Positions 45,758 to 58,507 of a DNA stretch of 64,000 bases are shown piece after piece. The stretch is from Craterostigma plantagineum (lineage: Eukaryota; Streptophyta; Magnoliopsida; Lamiales; Linderniaceae). The stretch spans positions 62,001-126,000 of the forward strand of contig JAPQWV010000305.1 of NCBI GenBank assembly GCA_027422505.1, in the 5' to 3' direction. Position numbers and translations under genes: made by a program. The stretch's first letter is position 1; every line of letters starts with the position of its first letter. The notes beneath the pieces are model-generated. The model was not told where the DNA came from. It saw only the letters and a list, made by a program, of their open reading frames with translations, and did no database searches.

Positions 45758-46531
45758 CTAAGTAATGCCTGGAGCCGAAACCTGCACCGGTTGGGGAGCC
45801 GCTGAAGTAGTGATCGATGAACTTGTTTCAGCAGTTACCGAAAGATCTTGTCTGACTGCAGCATTAGTTTGTGATGAGACGGCGTCCATTGACTCAGTTG
45901 CACCCTCAAAAGTGAGAAGCAGAGGCTTTGGATTGAAAACTGGGACTTCAAAAGGAATGGGCACATCTGCCAAGTTAGGCAGTGAAAAGTCTGGGATTGG
46001 TTGGTGGAAAAACAGGGAAGGAATCACCATAATTGGTATTGAAGCGCCCGGTTCAGTAGTTGATCGAAGAACTGGTCTGGTTACCAGTTGAAGAGTGGTG
46101 GGAGAGGAGCTGTCTAAGAGAACTGACAAAGGAAGAACCAGTGCGATGACAAGGGCCGTTGTTATGGTAGAAGCAACCGGTGTCGTCGAAGAGATGGAAA
46201 TAGTAGATGAAGAGGACAGACCCGGTTGAATCATGTTGAGAACAGTTACGTAATAGGCCTTCATGCCTTGCATCTCAGCCTCAAATCTTGTCAGGACTTG
46301 AAGATCATGAATCGCATCAGGACCCGTCGGTTGGATATTCTGCCTCCACTGATCAATGTAGTGCTGCAGCTGATCCATTTTGAGATGGAGACTAAATAGT
46401 TCCTGAGCGCTCAGCAGAACTTTGATAGATTTGATTCCCAGTAGCTTGATGAGCTTGGCCTCAGTCTCCCTGGTCTTCATCAGCCGATCAACGAAAACTC
46501 TCCGACTGTTGTCCTTTGGCCTTCCTCTCAC
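45758..46531 (-). CDS. Copia-2 extra ORF after pol (unknown function)
   Basis: 257 residues. An N-terminal helical part (MKTRETEAKLIKLLGI, LHLKMDQLQHYIDQWRQN, LTRFEAEMQGMKAYYVTVL) is followed by a Ser/Thr/Pro-rich low-complexity tail with a hydrophobic stretch TALVIALVLPLSVLLDS. It lies between pol and the 3' polypurine tract, in the same position as the extra ORFs of copia-3, but I see no clear sequence match to them. One hydrophobic segment is not enough to call an envelope protein. Confidence 0.5.
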   Translation of the reverse strand: MRGRPKDNSRRVFVDRLMKTRETEAKLIKLLGIKSIKVLLSAQELFSLHLKMDQLQHYIDQWRQNIQPTGPDAIHDLQVLTRFEAEMQGMKAYYVTVLNMIQPGLSSSSTISISSTTPVASTITTALVIALVLPLSVLLDSSSPTTLQLVTRPVLRSTTEPGASIPIMVIPSLFFHQPIPDFSLPNLADVPIPFEVPVFNPKPLLLTFEGATESMDAVSSQTNAAVRQDLSVTAETSSSITTSAAPQPVQVSAPGIT

Positions 46532-47039
46532 TATATTAAATGTGATACTAAGTATCTCTGCTGGTTTGCATAGTACATGTCGCTAGTATTCCTGAAAATG
46601 TACTACGACAAAATGTGTGCAATTGATGACGTGTATTTATTAAAAACAATTTCGGCCAGTCATCGGTCATGAGATGGGAATTATTTCGGTATCTATACCG
46701 TTCTAAGGAAAAAATTACCGGTATTATGTGAGGGAGTAACCGGTTTCAGAAAGAGAATGAGAAAAGAAAAACTCGGTATTCAGGAAATAGGATTTGTGAC
46801 TAGGGTCAGTTTTAGTCGAAACTGACAGGATTTGTGTATTTTGACCAATACGAAAGAAGGACTGTTTTATAAGGAGGTTTACCACGATCATCAATTTTCA
46901 AGGTTTGTTATGGAGTCTAGGCAACCGATTATACTAATCAATTTGATATAACAGTGTTCTCCCTGACTCCATGCTTAGGTTTCTTAGGATGAATCTAATA
47001 AACCTAGAGCATTTCGAAAGAAAATGAACTTAGCTTCCG

Positions 47040-50000
47040 GTAGTGGTTTGGTCAGTATATCTGCAACTTGTAGTTCGGTTGAGATGTGTTCCAGTCTCAC
47101 ATTTTTCTTTAGCACGTGATCTCGAATAAAGTGATGCCGAATTTCAATGTGCTTGGTCCTTGAATGGAATACCAGATTCTGTGTAATTACAATTGCACTC
47201 GTATTGTCACAAAAAATAGGAGTATTAGTTTCCTTGATCCCATAGTCTTCCAGCCGCCAAGTATTCTGCTTGAGCTGTTGATGTGGCTATCGAAGTTTGT
47301 TTCTTGCTGAACCAAGAAATTAACCGGTCACCGAGGAACTGGCATGTACCACTAGTGCTCCTTCAATCTATCTTGCAACCGGCATAGTCAGCATCGGTAT
47401 AACCATGAAAAGACATACTTGAATCTTTAGGGTACCATAGACCTACATTGATGGTCCCTTTTAGATATTTCAGTATTTGTTTTGCTGCTGTGAAGTGACT
47501 CTCCTTCGGATCGACTGGAACCGACACACGGGCAGACGCTATACATAATGTCTGGTCTGCTTGCTGTGAGATAGAGTTTTGAGCCAATTAGTCCCCAGTA
47601 TTTGGTGAGTTCAATGGGAGTTTCATTTTCATCTTTGTCTAATTTGATTGAGGAACTCATTGGTGTTGTTGCTTGAGAACAGTTCTCCATACCGAACTTT
47701 TTGAGCAGTTCCTTTGTATATTTGACTTGGTTGATAAATATCCCATGCTCCATCTGCTTTACTTGAAGTTCCAAAAAGAAAGTAAGTTCACCCATCATGC
47801 TCATCTCAAACTGATCTTGCATCATTTTCGAAAACCGCTTGCATAACTTGCCATCGATTGAGGCGAAATGATGTCATCTACATAGATCTGAACAATCAGT
47901 AGATGATCGCCCTTTGTAAATCTAAGCACTGTCTTATCAACTCCTCCAGTGGTGAACTTATGATTGGTTAAGAACTTTGACAGTGTTTCATACCAGGCTC
48001 TCGGTGCTTGCTTCAATCCATAGATAGCTTTTTTAACCAATTGACATGATTTGGATGTTCATGATTTTCAAAACAGGGTGGTTGAGCAATATACACTTCT
48101 TTGGAGATTGTCCCATTCAAAAATGCACTTTTAACATTCATTTGAAAGACTTTGAAGTCCTTGTGTGCTGCATATGCTAAGAATATCCGAATGGCTTCAA
48201 GTCTGGCAACCGGTGTGAAGGTTTCATCATAGTCAATTTCCTCTTCCTGCCACTATCCTTGGGCAACCAATCTTGCTTTGTTCCGAGTAAGAAGCCCATC
48301 TTTATTGAGCTTGTTCTTGAATACCCATTTGGTACCAATCACAGTTTGGGCTGGTCTGGGAACGAGAGTCCATACTTTGCTACGTTCAAACTGGTTTGAC
48401 TCTTCTTGCATGGCTTGTATCCAGTTGTCATCCTTGAGAGCTTCATCAACTTTTGTTGGTTGAATCTGAGATATGAACGCATGACTGAATAAGTTGGGGT
48501 TAGTCTGTCGTCTTGTCTTCATAGGTGCCGTAGGATGTCCTATGAGTAGTTGCTGAGAATTATTCAACTTTGTCCGATTCCATTTGATGCGTTCCCCCTC
48601 AGTTGATTCATCCGGTATGTCTTGAGTGGGATTATTGAGACTTTTAGTATTTCCAGAGATTACTTCTTTAGTATCACAGGGATTGATTGGTCCCACTGGT
48701 ATCTCAGCAGTATCAACCTGAATGTTGGTTTCCTCCGTGATAGGTATTTCAGTATGTTGTGATTCAATATGCTTTGGAACCGGTTGATCCCTTTCCTCAT
48801 CACTCGAGTCTTCAAGGTGAGATTTCTCCAGTTGGCTGCTTAATCTACTAATGTTACTTGGAGTTTGATCATCTGTTTCTGATTCTTCAAAGATCACATG
48901 TGCTTATTCTTCAAAGATAGGGTCTTAGTGTTGAAGACTTGGTAAGCTTTGCTGACTGATGAATATCCAAGAAAGATCCCTTTTTCTTCCCTTGCATCAA
49001 ATGCTGACAATTGATTTTTCTCATTGTTGTGGATGAAACACTTGCTGCTGAAGGTTTGAAGTATCTTACTGAAGGAACATTTCCGATCCATACTTCGTAC
49101 GGTGTTTTGCCCCGTTTCTTGCAGGTCATTGATCGATTCTGAGATAGCATGCAGCGTTAATTGCTTCTGCCCAGAACTTGTGCGAGATGTCTGGATCTAC
49201 TAACATCGTTCTTACTGCTTCCTTGAGAGTCCAGTTTCTTCTTTCAGCTACGCCATTCTGCTGTGGTGTCCTAGCAGCAGACAACTCATGGAGGATACCA
49301 TGGTTCTCAAGAAATTCGATTAGCAAAGAATTCACGAATTCTGTACCTCGGTCACTGGAAATTCAATTTATATTATTACTTTGTTCATTCTGCATTCTTT
49401 TGAAAAGTTTCATTAAACTGATTGGAGTTTGGTCTTTAGATTTTAAAAATAACCCAAGTAAACCTTGAGAAATCATCAACTACCACTAATCTGTACTTAG
49501 CCCCACCAAGACTGATCACCGGTATGGGCCAAAGAGATCCATGTGAGTAAATCTAGACACTAATTTGATTCAATATTCCCTTTATTTTTGAAAGTTGATG
49601 TAATTTGTGTACCTAACTGACACGCAGTACAGTGTTTATCTTTTGAATTTAAATTAGGTAGACCTTTGACTAGACTGTTTTTCCTAAGGGTGGAGATAGT
49701 TTTACAGTTTAGATGGTTCAGGCGTTTGCGCCATAGCCAGCTTTTGTAGTTATGAGCAATAAGAAATGTTTGTGTAGATACCGACTGATCTCCCCACTGG
49801 ACACTATACGTGCCACCAGCTCTATAACCGATTATCAGTATGTGCCCAGTTTGATTTTTTTACAAAACATTTATCTTTTTCGAAAGACACCAGATAGTTA
49901 TTTCTACATAACTGACTGACGGTAATTAGATGATAGTGAAGGTTTTGTACTAAGTGTACATCCTTAAGGATAAGGTTCATGTGAGTAATCACTCCATTCC

Positions 50001-50181
50001 TAATTGTTTTACCTTTATCGTTGTCCCCAAATGTGATGGTCGGACCGGTATGTGGCTTTAGCTCTTTCAGCAATCTTTCATTTCTGGTCATGTGCTGACA
50101 ACATCCACTGTCTAGATACCATACCGATTGGTTTAACTCTTCAATGTACACCTGAGAAAAGATATATATATATATATACAT
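47040..50181 (-). pseudogene. Copia-2 pol: protease, integrase, reverse transcriptase, RNase H
   Basis: Protease at 50181-49822 (VWYLDSGCCQHMTRN). Integrase zinc region around 49740-49600 (LNHLNCKTISTLRK, HCTACQLG), core at 49370-49126 (DRGTEFVNSL, TPQQNGVAERRNWTL). RT starts at 48480 (WIQAMQEESNQFERSKVW) with a TAG in place of the usual Tyr after ARLVAQG. The first catalytic Asp motif reads QMNVKSAFLNG instead of QMDVK. The second, IYVDD (47822-48040), is kept. RNase H at about 47590-47240 is fragmentary. Many stops and shifts; dead. Confidence 0.9.
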
Positions 50182-50193
50182 TGGTACCCAATC

Positions 50194-51905
50194 TTACTTG
50201 GGTCCAGAATGGATTAGGTTCTTAGGTACCCAGATCTGGATGACTTCGATAGTCCGTCCAGTACTTGGGTGTATTAGATATTTAATATTTCTAGATCTAG
50301 TCATTCCTATTATTTCTGCCCGGTATTGTCTACCCCTGTTCTTACGCTCATAATAGTACCATTGATTCCCCCTGTGTTGATGCCTATTTAGTGAAGGCCT
50401 ACTTTGAGAAGAGGTAGCAACCCTTGATGGTTTCATATTAGATTGACATCATTTTTCTGTTCTAACTGGGGTAGGTGCATTGCCGGTATCACTGGTTTGT
50501 GATGAGCTAGCTTGGACAAACTTGATCCATCCGCTATTCCTAGTGCATGATGAGGATGCAGTCGGTCCGGTGAGTTCCTTAAATCCTAGCCATGTCCTAT
50601 CGTTGCTATCCTTCAGGTTGTTCTGAAGATCGTCGACTTTCTTCTTGGACTGAGTCCAAGACTGGACAATAGAGTTTAGCTTAGAATTTTTAGATTTAAT
50701 TGCATGATCTCCTTCCTAAGTTTCCTTACTTCCTTAGTCAGATCCCCTGATTGACTGAGGTTACCTTCGGTTGATTGATCAATCGATGTGATAGTACCCT
50801 TTATCCTTCTGTTGAAGTACCTCTTCTTTGTAAATTCATCAGAGACAGATTCACATACCTCATCGTCGGTTATGTTGGCCATTAGACATTCGTGGGTTTC
50901 CTGGTCAGTGATGGTATCTGACTTATCACTACCTGATTCTTCAGAGTCAGTGTCATCCCAGGTTTTTCCATCTTTAGCTACCAGTGCCTTTTGATACTTC
51001 TTGGTTTCGGTACTAGCTTTCTCCTTTTTTTTTCTTAGATACTCGGCAGTCAGCGGTATAGTGTTTTTTCTGCCATATTTAAAATAGGAGACATCAGTTT
51101 TATCAATTTTGTTTTTTGAAGATTTCTTACCATCCGAAGTACTGCTTCGGTTTTCCTTCATGAACTTCCTAAATCTTTTTACGAAGAGTTCCATGACTTC
51201 GTCGGTCAGTTCCTCAGAGGTTTTTGAGGTTGAGGCTTCTGGACCTACAAGTGCTTTGACTGGTTGTTCTGTAACTGCTTCTTCCATCCTCATTCGTAGC
51301 TTAAATTCATAGGCCTTGAGATCAGCAAAGAGATCGTGAACCAGTCTCTTGCTGAGATCTTTTGATTCTCTCATGGCCATGGTCCTTACATCCCACTCAC
51401 GAGGTAGAGCTTTCATGATTTTAATGGCAACATCAAGGTTTTCCAATGTTCTTCCAAGAGCAGTGAGATCATTGATGATGTTCATGAATCGGCTCTCGAA
51501 GTAAGTCATTGATTCTCCCGGCTTCATCTTTACCCCGTCGTATTTTTGAATGGCTACTATAAGTTTATTTTCCCTTGTAGATTCATTTCCTTCACAGATT
51601 TGGCAGAGTTTCGTCCAGACCTCCTTTGCGGTTTTGCACAGCATGACTTGTCTAAATGTTCCGGTATCCGGTATTTTGAACAGAATGTCCTTCGCCACAT
51701 TGTCCAGATTCATCATTTGTTTCGCTCTGTGTCCATTCACTTTTTACCTTTTCAACAGTTTGTGGTTGTGACTTATCTTGAGCATGTAATGGGTTGATCT
51801 TTGTCCAGCGTTGGAGGTCCGTCTGTGATGACGTCCCACATATCTTCATTTTGGGCCATTAGATGGGTCATCATACGGATTTTCTATTCCATGAAATTTT
51901 CCCGG
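50194..51905 (-). pseudogene. Copia-2 gag
   Basis: The upstream part, in broken frames, reads KIRMMTHLMAQNEDMWDVI near 51860. The main frame 51740-50676 (354 residues) has LDNVAKDILFKIPDTGTF, VWTKLCQICEGNESTRENKL and LPREWDVRTMAMRESKDL, a typical UBN2 gag. The knuckle region reads YFKYGRKNTIPLTAEYLRKK: every Cys and His of the expected CCHC is gone. A tail frame, 50436-50194, ends in IQIWVPKNLIH just before protease. Confidence 0.88.
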
Positions 51906-51960
51906 GAGAACATCAATAGCTTGCTAGAGGCATTCATACTTACCGGTTGGTGATTTAATA

Positions 51961-51974
51961 AACCCGCTATGATA
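51961..51974 (-). other. Copia-2 primer-binding site, degraded
   Basis: The minus strand reads TATCATAGCGGGTT next to the right LTR. This resembles the initiator-Met site TGGTATCAGAGCGGGTT with changes. Confidence 0.6.
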
Positions 51975-52936
51975 TGTTTAGAGGGGGTGAATAAACGGTT
52001 GGGTCTTTTACGATTATTTAACTATTTTGTGCGTTGACTGGTATTCAATCAGTGACCGGTCAGTATAAGTGCGGAAGATAATACTGAACGACAAGTAACC
52101 GATAAGTGTGTGTGAAGAACCGAGTTGTTTATGGAAGTTCGGAGTTAACTCTCCTACGTCTCCCCTTCTTCCTCAAGTGGAAGGTTCACCAAATCTTCAG
52201 TTATACAATGTACAGTACAACCTACCCAGCTGAACACAGCTTGATCTAATGAGTCAACCTAGGCAGTCGTAATTAACAATCCACCTACTTCAACAGCTTT
52301 TTACAGACTGTTGGAAAAAGAACATAAACCACGAACAGTTATGTCTTTTGACTTCACTTTTGATTTCTCTCTTTAAAGTGTTTGAAGATCGCTAATAATA
52401 GCTTCGAATGTCTGAGGTGAAGTATTTGTCTTCAGCTTGTATTCCTCCTTTTATAGCTGAGATTTGAATTTGAAGCCGTTGTGAGATAAACTCTTCACTC
52501 TGGACAGTGCATTAATTGACTTTCCCAAAATGGGTCTGTTCGGTCTTCGCTGCGGTTTATCCTGCCACTTTTGCTTCATTTCTTATTTGCGTTAGTTGAC
52601 CTCTGCTTGTCTCTTGACTTGCAGCCTTGCATTGAATGTCTGTCTGAACCTTTCTTTTTTGTCTTAGTACACTTATCTTTGTGTATCCAGCCTGTACAAA
52701 GTCGGTCAATCTCATTCCAGTGCTTTGTTAGTTTGATATTGTGCTTGACCGGTAATTTACAGTGAACCGGTATGCAATCGAGTTCTCTTTGTACTTAGTT
52801 CAATCCAGTCTTTCCAGTGTAGAGTTTTCCATTAGTGTAGACTCACTTTGGATATCCAGTTTCATGTCTTGAGCCATGGTTAAGTTACGTCAACACCAAA
52901 ACTATTAATCCGAATGTTTAAATTCATATACTAGCA
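51975..52936 (-). repeat. Copia-2 right LTR (5' LTR)
   Basis: 962 bp, TGTTTAGAGGGGGTG to ACTAGCA. It matches the split left LTR over its full length with scattered substitutions and indels. Confidence 0.92.
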
Positions 52937-55513
52937 ACGTTTAACATCCAGTACCACATGTTCATACTCAAAATGGACTTGCAGAATCATTAATAAAAAG
53001 ATTACAATTAATAACAAGACCATTACTAATGAAGTCGAAGCTTCCCTTATCATGTTGGGGATATGCTATTTTGCATGCAGCATCACTTATTCGCATTCGA
53101 CCCACAAGTTATCATAATGATTCCCCATTACAAATGGTTTTCGGTCAGGAACTAGATATTTCCCATCTCAGAATTTTTGGATGTGCAGTATATGTTCCAA
53201 TTGCTCCACCACAACGCACTAAAATGGGACCTCAAAAAAGATTTGGAATATATGTTGGATTTGAATCTAAGTCAATACTAGATTATTTATAACCATTGAC
53301 AGGAGATTTATTTACGGCTCGATTCGCCGACTGTCATTTTGATGAATCAAAATTTCCAACATTAGGGGGAGATAAAGAAAATAGACAGTTGATTAAAGAT
53401 ATTAGTTGGAATGAATTATCATTGGCTCATTTTGATCCTCGTACAAAAGAATGTGAACTTGAAGTTCAAAAGATAATTCATTTACAAAATTTAGCAAATC
53501 AATTGCACAGACAGTTTTACTGCCCCGAAAAAAGTGACTAAATCGCATATACCAGTTGTTAATGCTCCTATTAGCATTGATACTTCTATTGATATTTCTA
53601 ATACTAAAATTGAGCCGAAACCACAGTTGAAACGTGGTAGGCCCTCGGGATCCAAAGACAAGAATCCCGTAAAAGAAAAGGAGCAAATAAAATAGATGGT
53701 CAAATCGAGGACACGTCAACTCTAAGAGAGTCCATGGGCATAAATAAATCTGATCTGAAAATTGTGAAAATATTGAAAATGAAGAGATCTCAATAAATTA
53801 CGCCTATAATATAATAAGATGGAATCGAGATGAAGTCAACATTGACGATGTTTTCACATTTAACGTAGCACTACATGAGAATAATGAAAATGAGGATCAT
53901 GAACTAAAATCTATAAATGAATGTCGACAAAGAAGTGATTGGCCAAAATGGAAAGATGCAATCGAGGCAGAATTAAAATGACTCGAGAAACGAAAAGTAT
54001 TCGGACATGTGGCCCGTATACCAGAAAATGTAAAGCAGTTTGATATAAATGGGTTTTCATTAGAAAGAAAAATGTAAACGGTGAAATTGTGAGATACAAA
54101 GCACGGATTGTTGCTCAAGGTTTTTCACAAAAACCTGGCGGTGATTATGAAGAGACTTATTCACCTGTAGTGGATGCAACAACTTTTCGTTATTTAATTA
54201 CTGGCAGTACGTGAAGGGCTCGATATGCATCTTATGGATGTTGTCACTGCGTACTTGTATGGATCACTCGATAGTGACATATACATTAAACTCCCTGAGG
54301 GATTTCTTTTGCCTGAAAGTTCAGGATCTCAAAATGAGTACTCAATAAAGTTGAATAAATCGCTCTACGGTTTAAAACAATCAGAGTGTATGTGGTATAA
54401 TTGTTTAAGTGATTATTTACTAAAAGAGGGTTATAAAAATGATAAAAAATGCCCTTGTATCTTCATGAGAAGAAGTGGAAATGAATTTGTCATCATTGCT
54501 ATTTATGTTGATGACTTAAATATAATAGGAACTCCTCAAGATTTAAATAAAGCTATTACATGTTTAAAATGAGAAGTCGAAATGAAAGATCTCGGAAGAA
54601 CGAAATTTTTTCTCGGACTACAAATTGAATATTTAAACAATGGAATATCTGTCCATCAAGAGACTTATACAAAGAAGATTTTGAAAATATTTTATATGGA
54701 CAAAGCACATCCATTAACTACTCCAATGATCGTACGATCTCTTGATGTGAATAAAGATCCATTCAGACCATGCGATGATAATGAAGAAATATCTGGTGCT
54801 GAAGTTCCATATCATACTATTGGAACATTAATGTATCTTACAAGTCATACTAGAGCATTTATAGTGAATTTATTAGCAAGATATAGTTCTTCACCAACTA
54901 GACGACATTGGAATGGGATCAAACAAATATTCCGTTATTTTCAAGGAACTATGGATGCGGATTATTTTATTCGAATGATTCACAATCAAGTTTAGTTGGC
55001 TATGCAAATGCGGGATTTCTGCCTGACCCATATAACGGACGATCGCAAACAGGTTACATATTTACACATGGAGGTACAGCTATTTCATGGCGATCGACTA
55101 AACAAACCTTAATTGCTGCTTCTTCAAATCATGCTAAAATATTAGCTATTCATGAGGCTAGTCGAGAATGTATTTGGTTAAGATCTATTATTCAACACAT
55201 TCAAGATACTTGTGGACTATCTACTGAGAAATTACCTTCTACAATATTATTTGAAGATAATACAACATGGATACCTCAATTAAAAGAATGTTACATCAAA
55301 GGTGATAGAACAAAACACATATCATCAAAATTTTTCTTTACACATGAACTTCAGAAAAATGGTGATATTGATGTACGACAAGTTCGATCAAGTGAAAATC
55401 TTGCTGATCTATTTACTAAGGCACTTCCTCCAAGAATTTTTGAAATTTTGGTATATTCAATTGGAGTCCGAAAACTTAGAGATCTTAAAGGACATTCTCA
55501 TCTCGGGGAGTAA
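52937..55513 (+). pseudogene. Copia-1 pol continued: integrase end, reverse transcriptase, RNase H
   Basis: The integrase resumes at the duplicated ACGTT: HVHTQNGLAESLIKRLQLI, then LPLSCWGYAILHAASLI and FGCAVYVPIAPPQRTKMGPQ. RT: DWPKWKDAIEAELK near 53940, MDVVTAYLYGSLDSDIYIKL from 54234, and YVDD at about 54508. RNase H at 54908-55513 keeps EDNTTW but has YANAGF where YADAG is usual and SNHAKILAIHEA where SNHAE is usual, so two catalytic acids are lost. Stops lie at 53290, 53980 and 54570, with shifts near 54075 and 54995. Confidence 0.9.
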
Positions 55514-55633
55514 ATATGCGTGACACTCTTTTTTCCTTCACTAGGTTATCGCACTGGGTTTTCCTAGTAAGGTTTTTAATGAGGCAACCTATATCATCAT
55601 AAAAGGAACATCTATTATTTTGAATGAACATCC

Positions 55634-55642
55634 AAGGGGGAG
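55634..55642 (+). other. Copia-1 polypurine tract
   Basis: AAGGGGGAG lies directly before the 3' LTR. Confidence 0.8.
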
Positions 55643-55915
55643 TATTATGAACATATATATGGTTGGATGTACATTCTTGATCCCTACTAATTAATATGTT
55701 GGTTGAGCTATTTAATTTAGTAGTTAATCATTTGCAAGTTAGATGAAAATATTGTCTATAAACATGTTACATGATTTGTGTACTAATATATAGATGATAT
55801 GAAATGAATCTCATTTGCTGATACATATCTGACCTTTATATTATATATTATTATAACATACATAGACCTAATAATAAAGGGTTTATATCTTATAAAATTT
55901 TATATTATCATAATA
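55643..55915 (+). repeat. Copia-1 3' LTR
   Basis: 273 bp from TATTATGAACATATATATGG to TTATCATAATA. It shares its last 150 bases with the 5' LTR tail. Confidence 0.85.
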
Positions 55916-57250
55916 ATTAATGTTTTTTCATGTTAGGAAATATTCCCACACGACAACACTTGAAGTCCTACCCTCCAACTAAATTCACTCTGAAACAAGG
56001 GGACATCGATTTCCAGTTCCTTCTGACCTGGATGTCCAATTCCAAATCCATATAAACATTAAAAGTTAGGAAGTCCAAGTAAGATTGGTTATTATATAAC
56101 GACCCACACCCAAAAAAAAAGTTTAAGGGTTGTGATTTCAAAATGATTTAATACCATCTGATTTGAAGTGTAAGCAACACCAAAAATTTAATCACTTGGG
56201 TCTAATATTGGCCATCTTAAAGTTAACTAAGTGGTTGTACTTGGTTGCTTAAGATTCTAATTTAACCCATTGTTCAATGGGCCCAAATGATTACGAGTCT
56301 CCTTTTGTTGGAGTGATAATATTGTGCTTAATACCAAGATTTTGAACCCGTTTTTCAGCCCAGAATAGAGAACATAAAATAAAGAAATACATAACTAATA
56401 AAAAAAAGTAAAATAAAATAAAATTAAAGTTGAGAGGAGCATATACTAAATCCTGTTCTAGACATGTGATATTCCAACATTTCATGTTCGCCGCTTGCAT
56501 GCCAAGACATATATGGATAGACTTTTGCTTACACCAACAACCATATCTTAAAAAAGAGGAATAAAATTATAGCATCTATCTATGCATGCATGTGTCTACT
56601 ATACATTTTGGCCTACATTCCATTTCTAGCGGTATTTATTTGCTATGGCACTCATCATTCCACTACACTTTTCCCTTTCGCGATATGTTTTATGTTTTCA
56701 AGATGTTGCTTGTTGCGTGCTTGTCACTTGCAACTAATTTTAATGGGTTGCACTTGGATAAGATTTCGATTGACATACACATATCTAAATATTATATTAT
56801 ATCTTCGTTATGGTGGAGAAACAGAATATCAACATATGAGTAGATACGAATATAAGGTCAAACCCTAACATGCAACGCTTATTTTGCAGTGCCCATCAAT
56901 TGTGTTTATGAGTTGTGTAATTTAACTTTTACGAGTTTGGTGTGTTCAACATTGGCAAAATTCTAAAAATAATTGGTGGGTTCTATTTAATAAGAGAGAG
57001 TTGCAGATAACTGATAGTAATATTGGGATTTGGATGGCTTGTATAGTTGTAGAATTGAAAATCATACAATTAATCTTAACAAATTGGAAATTATAATATA
57101 AATAGACTGAGACTCAACTCCTAAAAGTAGGAAATTGAAAAACACGTTCTAAGAATGTTGCTAGCCATGGTCCATATGAAAATAAAGAATCCCACCTATA
57201 CATAGAGTTGCATATTGCATTATGAGATACAACTATGACTTTGAGATATA

Positions 57251-57293
<43 letters not shown>

Positions 57294-57640
57294 TGCCAGT
57301 AAAAATATTTAATGTGCGGGCTGCTCCACCAATAAAAATAAACCAATAATGAAAACCACTATGATCATTATGACGTATATTTAACGACATGCGTTACGAT
57401 GAAACTAGAAAACGTCCAATAACTATTATCATCTCCATATAATTATTAGACACATATAATTAGTTTGCAGGACAAGAACTCCGCTAAGATTCCCCGACAC
57501 TCATTATATATATATATATATATATATAATTATATATATTATATATATGTTTAATATAATGTGATATAATATAAAAATATATGCTGTTTTACTGTATATC
57601 TATGCCATAATATAATATAACATAATTTTATATAATACTC
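55916..57640. other. Gene-free AT-rich DNA
   Basis: No gene or domain recognised. It contains (AT)n runs at 57252-57285 and 57505-57528. Confidence 0.5.
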
Positions 57641-57850
57641 TCTCAGTCTCATTTGTTTTTGTACATTTGGAATTTGGCACGTAAATTAAGAAATTGAAAA
57701 TTTTAATAATCTGGTATTGGACGTACCATCCCCATACCAAATTCTCGTTATTAATACCATCCCCACTAATTCACCGCTAATGTTGAATTGATTTGGGGAT
57801 GGGGAATCACCGTTCAGTGATCGGGGTTCCCGCGGGGAATTCGGGTTCCT
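57640..57850. mobile_element. Probable hAT 3' end region with a mariner-like end beside it
   Basis: CTCTCTCAGTCTCATTTG near 57640 resembles a Stowaway/mariner terminus. GGGGATGGGGAATCACC and CCCGCGGGGAATTCGGG (57796-57845) are GC-rich words of the kind found near hAT ends. The hAT transposase stop codon is 330 bp to the right. Termini were not resolved. Confidence 0.3.
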
Positions 57851-58507
57851 CATATTCATGTATATACCCAATAAATTAACGAAGTTATATAGTCAATAGG
57901 ACATAAAATAACGAACCATCAAACATTTACGATAATAGAAATTGCAAAAAAACTAGGATAAAAATAAAGAGTACGAAAATATGACGACATTTGTTTCTTT
58001 AGTATGCTCCGTAAAACCATAAACAAAAAAGGGTACTAAAGAAACAATTACGTCGGGCATAAATGACATAAATACGAATCCATCTCGATTCTTGAAATGT
58101 AACATCACGATTCCGGTGACATCAAAAGAATAAAATTACACCTTAATTAAATAAGCATACAAACAAATACAGTTATTATTTTACCTCATCAGCATCTCCA
58201 TCGTCATTGAATGTATGATAGTTTTCATCTACAAGAGAAAATAATAATGTCTCTCAATTGCATTGCACTGTTAGAATAAGAAATATTTAAATACGATAAT
58301 ATATCACCTTTACGAAGCCATCTTTGAGTACACATCACGGCCTCCAATGTCTTCGGAAGAAGTTTACTACGATATTCACTCATAATTCTTCCACTAGTAC
58401 TAAACGCAGCCTCAGATGCAACACTGGAGATTTGAATGGCCAATATGTCTCTAGCAATAACTTGTAATGTTGGATATGAGTGTCCGCTTGTTTTCCACCA
58501 AGATAGT

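Larger units (their letters stand above)
30103..52936 (-). mobile_element. Copia-2: Ty1/copia element inserted in copia-1's integrase
   Basis: Target duplication ACGTT at 30098-30102 and 52937-52941. LTR ends are TG...CA. On the minus strand the order is 5' LTR (right), primer site, gag, protease, integrase, RT, RNase H, an extra ORF, polypurine tract, 3' LTR (left). Its left LTR is split by copia-3. Net length is about 8.9 kb, long for a copia element because of roughly 1-kb LTRs and the region after pol. Its LTRs differ at many positions, so it is much older than copia-3. Confidence 0.93.
25160..55915 (+). mobile_element. Copia-1: outer Ty1/copia retrotransposon of the nest
   Basis: Order on the plus strand: 5' LTR (to 25922), gag, protease, integrase, RT, RNase H, polypurine tract, 3' LTR (55643-55915). 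It is interrupted by a MITE in the 5' LTR, an LTR-like remnant in the protease (about 27515-29362) and copia-2 in the integrase (30103-52936). Without these it would be about 5.5 kb, normal for a copia element. Many frameshifts and stops make it long dead. The exact 5' LTR start is uncertain because that copy has a deletion. Confidence 0.88.

Noticed and set aside
56586..56868. Two overlapping small plus-strand frames with hydrophobic stretches
   Set aside because: No start context, domain or splice support, and set in AT-rich intergenic DNA.
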